From: Limnobacter thiooxidans
Lineage (GTDB): Bacteria > Pseudomonadota > Gammaproteobacteria > Burkholderiales > Burkholderiaceae_B
DNA: 64,000 nt
Assembly (NCBI RefSeq): GCF_036323495.1
Contig: NZ_AP028947.1
Coordinates: 248,001-312,000 of the forward strand
Reading direction: 5' to 3'
Made by a program: the position numbers and the translations under genes. Under the pieces are notes generated by a model. The model saw only the letters and a program-made list of their open reading frames with translations. It was not told where the DNA came from and did no database searches. Numbering within the stretch: position 1 is the stretch's first letter; each line of letters opens with the position of its first letter. Below, piece by piece: positions 38,901 to 47,215 of the stretch.

Positions 38901-41900
38901 CTGGGCACGTTGCCAATGGATGAAGAACCCACCATGGAAACGCCCGACCCCGACACGGATAACCTGGGTGTGGTTACCTACGCTTTGAAGGAATTCGAAG
39001 AAGGCGACGTGACGGCAGACGACAGCGCCTTGTTCACGATTGATTCCAAAACAGGTGAGGTCAGCTTCATTGACGTAGTACCCAATTTCGAATCACTGAA
39101 GAAGCAGTACAAGTTCACCGTGGTTGCGACAGACGCCGCAGACAACATGACAGAACAGCAAGTCACTTTGAACGTAGCCGACATTGGCGAAGACAATGTG
39201 AAAGACATGTTCGTAGGCACCGCTGAAGATGATTTCTTCAACGGTTTGAGCGACGACGACACCCTGGAAGGTTTGGCTGGTGACGACATTCTGATTGGCG
39301 GTGCGGGCAACGACACCATCACGGCTGGTGACGGTGACGACGTTACCGTGCTGGATATCTCCACAGACGGCAGCGACAGCATTAACATGGGCGCAGGTCG
39401 CGACACCGTGGTATTGGGTGGTGCAGACGAAATTCGCATCACATTCACCAGCGCAGAAGTGGGCAATGGCTCAGCCACTGACAAGACAGATTCGAGTTCT
39501 TCAACGCCCCTGACCAACCAAGACGGTGGCCTGGCAGTGCGTGTGCAAGCAGAAAATCTCTTGGGTAACCTTGACCCAATGGGCGATGTAACCCGCACTG
39601 ACGACGAAGGCATTCGCTTCGTAGCCGAAGAAGGCACAAAGTTCGACGTACGTGACTTGGTCAGCGGTGCCCCGCGTGGCGACCACTTCTCAGTGGTTGA
39701 ATTGGGTACGGAAGGCAACGATGTATTCGAGGCACCGGGTGAAGAATCGATTGTATTGTCCCCCAGCGTACTTGCTGAAGATCTTCATCTGGCCCCTTCA
39801 AACATTCTGTATGGAACGGACGGGCAACTGAACGAGACGTTACGGCTAAATGGCGTTATCCCAACGGAATACTTGAGTAGTGTGGCTGCACAGAACGTGA
39901 ACCCGGCTGAGGTTTATACCTTCACCCGAAAGTTGCCTGAATTGGACGGCGGAACCACCTACCTCTTTCAGTTTGCTGTGGCCACGGGTTACCAACTGAC
40001 GGTCGATTTGGAGTCGAGCGCCCGCTTTGAGACTACTTCCTTGAATCAAAGCGAGATGGGTGGGGAAGTACAGCAGCTTGTCATCGTAACCGACGAGCCT
40101 GAAACGTTTGAGATTACATTCTTCCTGACTTCTAACCTACCCAACCTTGAGCAGCAAACTCCGCCTGCCTTTTCGTTCGTACTGCGAGAGGCAGACGTCG
40201 GACCTGTGTACAACCTGAGCGATAACCTGGTTGGCGAAGTAGGCGGTGATTCCATCAACGTACCTGAAGAAAACTACTACATCAACGCAGGCGCTGGCGA
40301 CGACATCGTCAACGGCTCCGAGGGTGAAGACTTCCTGGTCGGCGGCAGTGGCGATGACGAATTGATGGGTGGCAAAGGCAACGACCGCTACATCGGCGGC
40401 ACCGGCGACGACATCATTTCCGAGGAAGATTTTGCTGACGACATCGTAGTGGCCTACAACCTGCTTACCGATGGTTCAGACCAGGTTGATCTGGGCGACG
40501 GCGATGACGTTGTGAACATTTCAGCCACTGACGCCATGGGCAATCACGCAGATCAAATCCGCCTGACTTTTACCAGCGGTGAAGTGGGCAATGACAGAGC
40601 CAAAGACAGCACCGACGGTGTGGTTGCCGATGGTGGCTTGCTTAACCAAGATGGTGGTTTGGCAGTGCGTGCGCAGGCCGAAGACACCATGGGTAATCTG
40701 GATGCCATGTCTGGAATTGGCCGCTTCGACGACGAAGGCACAACCTTCGTGGCGGGGGGCACAACAACCTTTGACATTCGCGACCTGGTCAGCGGTGTTT
40801 CCCGTGGTGATGAATTCAAAGTGGCCGTACTGGGCACCGACGAAAGCGATCAAATCGATGAAAGCGACGCAACCGTCAACTACTACGTGAATGCTGGCCG
40901 AGATGCTGACGAAGTTGTAACTGGTAGCGGTAACGACTTTTTGGTAGGTGGTGCTGGTAATGACTTCCTGGACGGTGCTACTGGCAACGACAGCTACATT
41001 GCAGGAACTGGTGACGATGTTATCAACGACATTGCTGGCGGCAACGACACGGTAGTGGCCTACAACCTGGTCAGTGATGGTGAAGATGAAATTAACCTGG
41101 GCACAGGCGACGACGTGGTCAACGTGACTTCTTCAGTCACGATGACCTTGGGTGACACGCCTGTTAAAACACAGGCTTCACAAATTCGTGTGACATTCAC
41201 CAGCGCCGAAGTGGGTAATGGTAGTGCCTTTGATTCAACCGACTCCAAGTCAGCCATGCCATTGGCCAACCAAGACGGCGATCTGGCAGTTCGCCTGCAG
41301 GCCGAAGACGCAGAAGGCAACCTGGTGGGTTCGATTGCTCGCACCGACGACGAAGGCATCACGTTCCTGACTGAGGCAGGCACCACATTTGATGTTCGCG
41401 ATTTGGTTGCAGGCACACAGCGTGGCAACCAGTTCAACCGCGTGACCTTGGGCTCCAGTGCAGGTGACACCATCACCATTGCTGCACCAGAAGGCATGGT
41501 CATTGCACCGAATGTGTACATCAACAGCGGTGCCGGCGACGACACGGTGACTGCACAAGGTGGAGCAGACTTCCTGGTGGGCGGTGTGGGTAACGACACC
41601 CTGACCGGTGGTGCCGGTGTGGACACCTTGCTGGGTGGCGCAGGCAACGACACCTTGATTGGCAACGACGGCGAAATCGACACCCTGAACGGTGGCGACG
41701 GTTCCGACACCTACCGCATCGACCTTGACGACATGATTGTTGAAGGGGCTGGTCTGATGGGCGATGTGGACACCATTGAAATTGCAGCCACGTACACCCT
41801 GGGTGCAAGCTTTGAAAACCTGACCTTGCTGGATGTTGAAGAAGGCGAAGACAACAGCTTCACGGCTGTGGGTAACAGCGGCAACAACGTGATTACCGGC

Positions 41901-42815
41901 AATGCTGGCGACAACCAGCTGTTGGGCCTGGCAGGTGACGACACCATTTACGGTGGTGAAGGCACAGACTTCGTGTCCGGTGGAGACGGAGCAGACATGC
42001 TCCATGGTGATGACGGAGATGACACTATCAGTGGTGGTAACGGTGATGACACCCTGTTTGGCGGCAACGGCAATGACTCCTTAACTGGAGATGCCGGTGC
42101 AGACACAATGAGTGGTGGTCGAGGTGACGACACCTATCGTGTTGACTCACAGAGTGACATTGTTATTGAGTCCTCGAACGAGGGTGTTGACACGGTTAAT
42201 GCGACAGTCAGTTACACCTTGTCAGCCCATGTGGACAGACTGACATTGATTAATTCCGCCAATGCAATTGATGGTACAGGCAACGACATTGCAAACAGGG
42301 TGGTTGGAAATGCGAATAACAACACGTTGCGCGGGCTGGACGGTGCGGATACTTTGCTCGGAGCGGCCGGCAATGACGTGTTGTATGGAGGCTCGGGCAA
42401 CGATCGTCTTGAGGGTAGTGCGGGTCAGGACACGTTTGTATTCGAGAACGGTGATTACCAGCTCTCCTCTTTGTTTAACCTTGTGCCGGGTGGCAACTCC
42501 TATCGTGCTGCGATGGATATCATCACGGACTTTGTGTCAGGTGAGAGTGTCGACTTAAGCCGTATAGATGCAAACAGCATCCTGTCGGGTGACAATGCCT
42601 TTGTTAACGCGAGCAATTCATTGTTCAATCTAACCGGAGTACCCGCATCGGGTAACGCCGGGACACTGAGATTGTCTGGTGGCACGACAGGGACGACGGG
42701 AACAATCAACCTGTACATTGATGATGACGCGGTAGTGGACATGAGCATCCAGTTCATTGGGGTGAGTGCGGCGAACCTGCAGGTTGCGATCAACAACGGC
42801 AACATCATTCTGTAA
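35535..42815 (+). CDS. Giant RTX/cadherin-like protein 2 (tandem paralog)
   Basis: A 2426-residue paralog of the preceding protein with the same order of parts. These are N-terminal RTX, an interrupted DY...IEVFSFATGD domain, cadherin-like domains (FQVRAVDEAGNA, ATTATVVENTVAG), three ITFTSAEVG/DVRDLV modules (from about residues 1300, 1674 and 1882), RTX repeats and the same C-terminal export region. It is 165 residues longer, mainly because cassette A has 287 residues of acidic, probably helical sequence (FLDEEEDSSLVFAKDSFDDA) instead of 157. A second cassette near 39756-40277 also has no obvious similarity to its counterpart. N-terminal 122 codons and C-terminal 593 or so codons are DNA-identical to copy 1. 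It has its own Crp-like site and terminator, so it is probably a separate transcription unit. It is likely exported by the same type I system. Confidence 0.9.
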   Translation: MATINKSTETKKQTIVGAGEDDLITGSAFADTIRGNGGNDTIDGGTGNDLIYGGSGNDQVMGGGGNDLIYGESGNDTLDGGTGSNKIYGGAGSDSISAGDGHDLFDGGDGDDLVDYSKATSGIRVNTGLSGPQAVGGGQGSDTLVSIEQVRGSMFNDTIEINGVEGSGAVHFASGGNGDDQITINANVNAGQADGGLGDDTILITGARGGFVNAGEGNDTIQIQAVNTNAGSGVIVRGNQGDDFISVEGGFDHSVQAGTGDDVIYVDNAVQRELDGGAGDDMLVIQGSAELGTLEEPVAPAQFIQNIKGMETIVVLGAQDTIIDLTNDVINTDTPIPLDFIPFVDMTDNTIIGGDGRDDIRAGAGDDVLIGGLGDDTLNGGTGDDVLIAGEGNDTLVGGEGQDTAIFSGSVLDYRIETTTVAGGDVAEADITAIDTAVLDVFVSEEELLATLYEATLFVRDFSNNNTLYTREDFEGDYNLDSEAFIDDLKADLVNVVGTANNPQDLSKAQKYLNADDPESIDARLGAFFTSEEALDNIFIDYRDGESDELNATGQVLASYVGAQFDLLNEMFDAYKFLQAQLDGNPDATVEGFFNSIDEMGLEDYYDSLVLGLTSIVESTDSQFDPDTKAFAEEFLDEEEDSSLVFAKDSFDDAKASVADLMVGGFQFEISATEMASAEAQADGTDNFGYVDAEDGTTANSDIEVFSFATGDVLATPDTPEVALAMGSDTGESSLDGLSNDRTPTLKVTFGEFARFVGDTVVVEVKQEQETTPATDTEPAVTEFVVIRTIEHVLTADDVEAGFVELDLELLAEEEPAEDMVVVCEPTTPEMMPVPADGEYQFATRIDTVLNTTSEVEVTNYTLDTVAPEIQSAATATPDENTEELYNTETDEEAAGIEGFVKYSLVSEDIFIAPDAEDVAAAQLELTQAKSKLTAYVNLEYAEAIPTGTATEESAKINALQSLYFSNQDFASSGILNGFIFAVEQAQDAFNETSEGTKLINDFALLEIDEKTGVVTLKREELVTIQEEGMMEGEGEAEEAEPLLLDHETKPVYTFQVRAVDEAGNATFQIVTVNVTDLDESAPLFVSATTATVVENTVAGTTVYTAKADDDTIPEMEVEIMPLGTLPMDEEPTMETPDPDTDNLGVVTYALKEFEEGDVTADDSALFTIDSKTGEVSFIDVVPNFESLKKQYKFTVVATDAADNMTEQQVTLNVADIGEDNVKDMFVGTAEDDFFNGLSDDDTLEGLAGDDILIGGAGNDTITAGDGDDVTVLDISTDGSDSINMGAGRDTVVLGGADEIRITFTSAEVGNGSATDKTDSSSSTPLTNQDGGLAVRVQAENLLGNLDPMGDVTRTDDEGIRFVAEEGTKFDVRDLVSGAPRGDHFSVVELGTEGNDVFEAPGEESIVLSPSVLAEDLHLAPSNILYGTDGQLNETLRLNGVIPTEYLSSVAAQNVNPAEVYTFTRKLPELDGGTTYLFQFAVATGYQLTVDLESSARFETTSLNQSEMGGEVQQLVIVTDEPETFEITFFLTSNLPNLEQQTPPAFSFVLREADVGPVYNLSDNLVGEVGGDSINVPEENYYINAGAGDDIVNGSEGEDFLVGGSGDDELMGGKGNDRYIGGTGDDIISEEDFADDIVVAYNLLTDGSDQVDLGDGDDVVNISATDAMGNHADQIRLTFTSGEVGNDRAKDSTDGVVADGGLLNQDGGLAVRAQAEDTMGNLDAMSGIGRFDDEGTTFVAGGTTTFDIRDLVSGVSRGDEFKVAVLGTDESDQIDESDATVNYYVNAGRDADEVVTGSGNDFLVGGAGNDFLDGATGNDSYIAGTGDDVINDIAGGNDTVVAYNLVSDGEDEINLGTGDDVVNVTSSVTMTLGDTPVKTQASQIRVTFTSAEVGNGSAFDSTDSKSAMPLANQDGDLAVRLQAEDAEGNLVGSIARTDDEGITFLTEAGTTFDVRDLVAGTQRGNQFNRVTLGSSAGDTITIAAPEGMVIAPNVYINSGAGDDTVTAQGGADFLVGGVGNDTLTGGAGVDTLLGGAGNDTLIGNDGEIDTLNGGDGSDTYRIDLDDMIVEGAGLMGDVDTIEIAATYTLGASFENLTLLDVEEGEDNSFTAVGNSGNNVITGNAGDNQLLGLAGDDTIYGGEGTDFVSGGDGADMLHGDDGDDTISGGNGDDTLFGGNGNDSLTGDAGADTMSGGRGDDTYRVDSQSDIVIESSNEGVDTVNATVSYTLSAHVDRLTLINSANAIDGTGNDIANRVVGNANNNTLRGLDGADTLLGAAGNDVLYGGSGNDRLEGSAGQDTFVFENGDYQLSSLFNLVPGGNSYRAAMDIITDFVSGESVDLSRIDANSILSGDNAFVNASNSLFNLTGVPASGNAGTLRLSGGTTGTTGTINLYIDDDAVVDMSIQFIGVSAANLQVAINNGNIIL
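36777..37637 (+). repeat. Unique cassette A of giant RTX protein 2
   Basis: A 287-codon segment between conserved flanks, unrelated by eye to the 157-codon segment at 29669-30139. It is rich in Asp, Glu, Ala, Leu and Phe without RTX nonapeptides, suggesting helices. Confidence 0.7.
39429..41475 (+). repeat. Three ITFTSAEVG/DVRDLV modules in giant RTX protein 2
   Basis: Units start near 39429, 40555 and 41181 and follow the same pattern as in the first paralog. The third lies inside the identical 3' block and the first two are diverged. Confidence 0.75.
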
Positions 42816-42834
42816 ACAAGCGGTGGGGGAACAA

Positions 42835-42866
42835 ACCGGGCAATCGACCAAGCGAGGTTGCCCGGT
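42835..42866 (+). other. Perfect 9-base hairpin downstream of giant RTX gene 2
   Basis: The same ACCGGGCAA/TTGCCCGGT stem and 14-base loop as after gene 1, within the identical 3' block. Confidence 0.7.
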
Positions 42867-42877
42867 AGAAGAAAAGG

Positions 42878-42903
42878 AAAGCGGGCCACAAGCCCGCTTT
42901 TTT
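42878..42903 (+). terminator. Rho-independent terminator of giant RTX gene 2
   Basis: The same AAAGCGGGC/GCCCGCTTT stem, CACAA loop and T run as after gene 1. The following gene starts only 25 bases later, so some read-through into it is possible. Confidence 0.87.
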
Positions 42904-42927
42904 GTTAATCATTTTAGGAATTGTTGT

Positions 42928-43701
42928 GTGTTTAATGTTTCCCCTGCGATAAAGGATATTTTGCTGCAATCTGAAAAGCTGATTGAAAACGGTCGACGTG
43001 ACCTTGCTTTTCAACTTGTCAAAACCACGTTTCAGTCGACAGAGTCCGATCCAGACAGTGTTCGAAAAGTCGATCGATTGGTACTCGGTCGCAAACTTGC
43101 TGAATTGCATCCACTGTGGTGGCAAGATCTGGGCAACAGTTCGTTGTGTTTAAGGCGAACCCGCGCCAGCGATGCAGCTTTTTACAAAGAAATATTTTCA
43201 AACGAAGATTGGGCTAGGCGGTACAATCGCCAGAAACCCTGGCGCGGTAATCTTGAAAAGGCACTTGAACGTACAGGCCAACAGTCCCCTTTGCAAAGCG
43301 GAAGTCTTTTTTGGGTTATTGAAAGGCCGGGTGGCAGGTCAATAGGTCTCGCCTCGCTAACAAGCATTGATCAAAAAAATCAGAAAGCTGAATTGTCTTT
43401 GGGCTTGCTCGATTCTCACAGTGAAGTTGAAACAGCCAAAGCACTTTTCTGGATCATGCAGTTTGCATTTCAACAAATTCAGTTAAATCGCTTGTATGTT
43501 TATATTTATACAGACAATGCACCGGTCAGGCGGGTTCTTGAAAAGTTTGGTTTTGAACTGGAGGGAACCCTTCGCGATCACTTTTATTTGCCGCCTGGCC
43601 AATTCTTTGACGTGTGGGTCATGGGCCTGAATCGTGCCGATGTGCACAACAACGAGCGGATCAAAAAACTGGCCGCTCGCTGGGTTGGCTGGATCATTTA
43701 A
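42928..43701 (+). CDS. GNAT-family N-acetyltransferase
   Basis: A 257-residue protein whose C-terminal 165 residues form a RimJ/RimL-type GNAT domain. It has SLCLRRTRASDAAFYKEIF, WVIERPGGRSIGLASLTSI, and the acetyl-CoA-binding and C-terminal segments LNRLYVYIYTDNAPVRRVLEKFGFELEGTLRDH in broken form. The first 90 residues are an extra region of unknown fold. I chose the GTG at 42928 because AGGAA lies seven bases upstream; longer readings would start inside the RTX gene and run through its terminator. It overlaps the cysQ 3' end by four bases tail-to-tail. The substrate is unknown. Some RTX proteins are acylated by GNAT-fold enzymes, but this one looks like an ordinary small-molecule or protein acetyltransferase. 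Confidence 0.82.
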   Translation: MFNVSPAIKDILLQSEKLIENGRRDLAFQLVKTTFQSTESDPDSVRKVDRLVLGRKLAELHPLWWQDLGNSSLCLRRTRASDAAFYKEIFSNEDWARRYNRQKPWRGNLEKALERTGQQSPLQSGSLFWVIERPGGRSIGLASLTSIDQKNQKAELSLGLLDSHSEVETAKALFWIMQFAFQQIQLNRLYVYIYTDNAPVRRVLEKFGFELEGTLRDHFYLPPGQFFDVWVMGLNRADVHNNERIKKLAARWVGWII

Positions 43702-44444
43702 TTTTTACAAATGAAGTAAGGGTTCAGTTTCTCCCGTAAAACCCCATAGTGCAATCGGACACCGTTCAAATCGGTTACGGTGCCGCCCGCCTTTTCAACA
43801 ATGCACTGCGCTGCCGCGGTATCCCATTGGCAAGTGGGGCCAAAGCGTGGGTAAACGTCAGCTACACCTTGCGCAACCCGGCAAAACTTCAGTGAGCTAC
43901 CAACAGCCAAAAACTCGTAAGGTACCGTGAGCGTGGCCAACCACTTTTCCATCTCTTCCGCACCGTGCGATCGACTACCTACAATTTGAAGTTTGTCACC
44001 AGCTGATTTTTTGCTTTCCAGTTTTTTCCATGTGCCGTCATCCTGCTCTTCAAAAGCCCCGGAAGCATCGGCCTTGTAACACTCCTCCAGTGCTGGCACA
44101 TACACCACGGCCACTTCCGCAACACCATTTTTTATCCATGCAATGTTTACTGTGAATTCACCGTTGCGTTTCAAAAACTCTTTGGTGCCGTCCAGCGGGT
44201 CGACGAGAAAAAAATTGTCGTAGTCGGCCAATTCACCAGATGCAGATTCTTCAGAGAGAATAAAAATCTCTGGGTACAGCTTTTTCAAACCACTACAAAT
44301 GATTCTGTCCGCTTCAAGATCAGCAAGGGTTAAAGGTGATTCATCTTCTTTCTGCGACACTGCGATTTCGCCGTCATAAATTTTCATGATTGCTTCGCCA
44401 GCCTGTTTTGCAATCACCACCAAATCATCAACAGATACAGTCAT
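43698..44444 (-). CDS. cysQ: 3'(2'),5'-bisphosphate nucleotidase
   Basis: A 248-residue magnesium phosphatase of the inositol-monophosphatase fold that hydrolyses PAP, the by-product of PAPS-dependent sulfotransferases, to AMP and phosphate. The metal-binding motifs are SEES (about 73), DPLDGTKEFLKRNGEF (about 92) and CQWDTAAAQCIVEKAGG near the C-terminus, in the CysQ form. The length is normal. It is the last gene of a minus-strand set with the SLC13 permease (21-base gap) and cysC, so PAP removal is co-encoded with PAPS synthesis. Confidence 0.94.
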   Translation of the reverse strand: MTVSVDDLVVIAKQAGEAIMKIYDGEIAVSQKEDESPLTLADLEADRIICSGLKKLYPEIFILSEESASGELADYDNFFLVDPLDGTKEFLKRNGEFTVNIAWIKNGVAEVAVVYVPALEECYKADASGAFEEQDDGTWKKLESKKSAGDKLQIVGSRSHGAEEMEKWLATLTVPYEFLAVGSSLKFCRVAQGVADVYPRFGPTCQWDTAAAQCIVEKAGGTVTDLNGVRLHYGVLREKLNPYFICKN

Positions 44445-44465
44445 GCTAAATACCCAGGATAAATA

Positions 44466-46214
44466 TTAAAAAGGAAAAAACAGCGGTATAAAAACAACAC
44501 AGATCAGGCCGTACAGGATCGCCATGGGCGTTCCCTTTCTGATGAAGTCCATCGTCCGATACCGGCCAGGTGACATCACCATCATGTGTGTTTGGTAGCC
44601 CGTGGGTATTAGAAAACCTGAACTTGCAGCAAAAGCCACAGCCAATACAAAGGGCAGGGCTGCGGCATCGTATTGCGCAGCGCTGCTTACCGCGATAGGA
44701 AATGCAAGTGCAGCCGCTGCCGAATTGGTGACCAATTCGGTTAACAGCCAGGTCATCAAATAAACTGAAACAAAAGCGCCCATGACGCCAAATGGACTAA
44801 GTACTGATGAGGTGTAATCTGCAATCAGTTTTGCAGCCCCAGAGCTGGTCATCACATCCGCGATTACCAAAGCTGAACCAATCAGTATCCAAAGGTCGAA
44901 TGGAAATCTGCGGCGCATCTGCCCTGCAGGCAATAATTTCATACCCACGAGAAACAAAACAAAAGCCATTAGCCCTTGCAAAAGACTGATCACTCCTGTG
45001 CTGGCCAATCCGATTGCAAGGGCCAATCCACCCAACGTCAACCAGTTGTCTTTTCTGGATAACTTGGGTTGAAGTGGTTCGTCGGTCAGCAAGTGAAAGT
45101 TGCGTTCCAGGTTTTTGTGGTTTTTAAAGTCGGCACCCACAGCCAGAATAAGGCTGTCGCCAACCCGCAGCTCAATACGACCCAGCTGCCCTGTAAGTTT
45201 TTTGTCGCCCCGCCGAATGCCCACTACCGCAGCATCAAACAAGGTGCGGAAATCAACCTCGCGGGGGGTCTTGTTCACCAATTCACTTTGGTTGGCAATC
45301 ACCACTTCCACCAGATTACTCTCCAGCAACTCACCCGCTGAAGATCCAAAAACTTCAAGGCCGTCGAAATGTTGAAGGGTCTGAATTCGGTGTGTTTCGC
45401 CCACGAAAATCAATCGGTCGTTGGTCTGCACAATCTCGTCGGGGCGTACTGGGCTGATCAGGCGATCTTCTCGAACAATTTCAAGCAGAAACAAACCTTC
45501 AAGCCCACGCAAACCGTTGTCAATCACTGATTTGCCCACAAGGCTTGAGCCAGCTTTTACCTTGGATTCCAGAAAGTAACCTTGCGGATTGCCATCAACT
45601 TCGATTGGTTTGTCTGCAGCATGGGTGCCGGTATTGTCTTCTGTTGTCGTCAGGCTCATTAACGCGCAACCGGCCACTACCAAAATCAAACCCACGCCTG
45701 TGAATGTGAAAAGGTTGATTCCAGTGATACCTTGGCTTTCAGCCAGTGAATAAACAAGCAGGTTTGTGCTGGTCCCAATCAGGGTGGTTACGCCGCCGAG
45801 GATGGATGCATAAGAAAGCGGAATCAGCAGTTTTGACGGATCGATTTTGCTTTGCTTCGAAACTGCCGGCAGCAACGCTGCTACCACCGCTGTATTGCTT
45901 ACAAAAGCCGAAAACAGCGAAGTCATGATCGATAACTTGAACACGGATGCCTTTGTCGAGCCACTTAAAAAGACTTTCGACATTTGGGTGATCAAGGCAC
46001 TGCGTTCCAGTACAAGCCCTGTCAGGATCAGCAGTAATACACAAATCATCGCTGGGTTTGTGTAGGAAGACAGAAATTCCGTTTGCTCGATCAAGCCGGC
46101 AAAGAAAAATCCGATCGAAAACAAGCCGAATAGGGTCGCTGGTTGAGCCACGCCACGAACCAGCAAAACCAGCAGCACAAAGACGCTGGTCAGCACCAAG
46201 CCGCTAGTGATCAT
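44466..46214 (-). CDS. SLC13/DASS-type anion permease with TrkA-C domains (probable sulfate transporter)
   Basis: A 582-residue inner-membrane transporter. It has about five N-terminal helices with [12 protein letters not shown] and [14 protein letters not shown], followed by a cytoplasmic middle with two RCK_C/TrkA-C-like units ([21 protein letters not shown] and [21 protein letters not shown] are their core strands). Another helical bundle with [17 protein letters not shown] completes it. The two S/T-N-T/S-A motifs are the substrate- and sodium-binding loops of this family, and the architecture matches sulfate transporters of the SLT/SAC1 type. I chose the ATG at 46214, which overlaps the cysC stop (ATGA); an ATG at 46256 would extend into cysC. 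The sulfate role is inferred from its place between cysC and cysQ. Confidence 0.86.
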   Translation of the reverse strand: MITSGLVLTSVFVLLVLLVRGVAQPATLFGLFSIGFFFAGLIEQTEFLSSYTNPAMICVLLLILTGLVLERSALITQMSKVFLSGSTKASVFKLSIMTSLFSAFVSNTAVVAALLPAVSKQSKIDPSKLLIPLSYASILGGVTTLIGTSTNLLVYSLAESQGITGINLFTFTGVGLILVVAGCALMSLTTTEDNTGTHAADKPIEVDGNPQGYFLESKVKAGSSLVGKSVIDNGLRGLEGLFLLEIVREDRLISPVRPDEIVQTNDRLIFVGETHRIQTLQHFDGLEVFGSSAGELLESNLVEVVIANQSELVNKTPREVDFRTLFDAAVVGIRRGDKKLTGQLGRIELRVGDSLILAVGADFKNHKNLERNFHLLTDEPLQPKLSRKDNWLTLGGLALAIGLASTGVISLLQGLMAFVLFLVGMKLLPAGQMRRRFPFDLWILIGSALVIADVMTSSGAAKLIADYTSSVLSPFGVMGAFVSVYLMTWLLTELVTNSAAAALAFPIAVSSAAQYDAAALPFVLAVAFAASSGFLIPTGYQTHMMVMSPGRYRTMDFIRKGTPMAILYGLICVVFIPLFFPF

Positions 46215-47122
46215 GCTTGGCCTTTGCTCAGCAGCAGGCTTAAATGTTTGCAGCAATCCTCAGTCGAAAGTTCTAAGGTTGGCAGGCGAATTTCCGGTTC
46301 AAGAGGTGGCTCGTACGCGCTGTCGATGCCCGTAAAGTTTTTAATTTCGCCCCTGCGTGCTTTGGCATACAAGCCTTTCACATCGCGGCGCTCACATTCT
46401 TCAAGCGGTGTGTCTACAAATACTTCAAGGAAATCGCCAGGAGCGAAGAGGTCGCGGGCCATCTTTCTTTCGGCCCTGAATGGTGAAATAAAGCTCACCA
46501 GAACAACCAACCCGGCTTCTACCATCAATTTGGAAACCTCAGCCACCCTGCGAATGTTTTCAACCCGGTCGGTTTCAGTAAAGCCCAAGTCCTTGTTCAA
46601 GCCGTGGCGCACATTGTCACCATCCAACGTCATCGTGAAGCGGCCTTGTTGAAAAAGGTGCTGTTCAAATGCGCTGGCGATGGTGCTTTTACCTGAACCG
46701 GAAAGACCGGTGAACCAAATGCATTTGCCCTTTTGTTGCATCATCGTTTCGCGGGCTTCGCGATTGATCGACATCGCCTGCCATCGAATGTTGCTCGATC
46801 TTCTGAGCGGAAAGTGCAGTGTGCAAGATGCAAGTGATTCCTCACTGTCCATTTCCAGCAGTTCAATAGGTAAACCCACGACATCCAGATTTGATTCGAA
46901 GCCGGGTTCCAGCTGAAGGTTTACCACGCCTTTTTGACCGTCAAGCAAGGTTTTTGCAGCCAGTCGGGTTGTTCCATCCTGTCCTTCCAGGTACTTCAGT
47001 TCGGTGATGGTGCATTGAAAGAGGGTTGGTTTTGTTCCGGCTTTTGCCTTGTAAACTCGCCCCACGATCATGGGTTGGCGATACTTCCAGGCGATTTCGC
47101 CTTCAAACTGATCAATAAGCAT
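46211..47122 (-). CDS. cysC: Adenylylsulfate (APS) kinase with a truncated CysN-like N-terminus
   Basis: A 303-residue enzyme that phosphorylates APS to PAPS. The kinase domain (about 130-300) is intact: Walker [10 protein letters not shown] (139-147), [15 protein letters not shown] (168-182), [22 protein letters not shown] and [19 protein letters not shown]. Residues 1-125 are not part of a normal 200-residue CysC. They resemble the last domain of CysN/NodQ fusions ([47 protein letters not shown]), so the gene looks like a CysNC fusion that has lost its GTPase part. It is divergent from cysD (93 bases) and co-directional with the permease and cysQ. Confidence 0.93.
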   Translation of the reverse strand: MLIDQFEGEIAWKYRQPMIVGRVYKAKAGTKPTLFQCTITELKYLEGQDGTTRLAAKTLLDGQKGVVNLQLEPGFESNLDVVGLPIELLEMDSEESLASCTLHFPLRRSSNIRWQAMSINREARETMMQQKGKCIWFTGLSGSGKSTIASAFEQHLFQQGRFTMTLDGDNVRHGLNKDLGFTETDRVENIRRVAEVSKLMVEAGLVVLVSFISPFRAERKMARDLFAPGDFLEVFVDTPLEECERRDVKGLYAKARRGEIKNFTGIDSAYEPPLEPEIRLPTLELSTEDCCKHLSLLLSKGQA

Positions 47123-47133
47123 GGATTAAATAT

Positions 47134-47160
47134 TTGACGTAAATTGCAGTTATATATAAA
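47134..47160 (+). promoter_or_regulatory. Candidate promoter for cysD-cysN
   Basis: TTGACG (47134-47139, five of six to the -35 consensus) is followed after 15 bases by TATAAA (47155-47160). The spacer is short; TAAATT at 17 bases is the alternative -10. The 93-base gap is shared with the divergent cysC promoter. Confidence 0.4.
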
Positions 47161-47215
47161 TTACCTAACGATATAAACTTGTTCAAGCAAAATTTACACT
47201 ACAGGAATAAAGATT

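Larger units (their letters stand above)
41037..42906 (+). repeat. Identical 3' block, copy 2 of 2
   Basis: The counterpart of 33446-35315 at an offset of 7591 bases. The offset differs from that of the 5' block by 495 bases, the net length of the cassette differences between the genes. Confidence 0.9.

Noticed and set aside
15827..42815. Dense short repeats resembling a CRISPR array or satellite DNA
   Set aside because: The repeats are in-frame glycine/aspartate RTX nonapeptide codons of variable sequence, without constant repeat-spacer units.
42766..42927. Upstream extension of the GNAT gene into the RTX gene
   Set aside because: It would read through the RTX stop, a hairpin and an intrinsic terminator; GTG 42928 has a good AGGAA.
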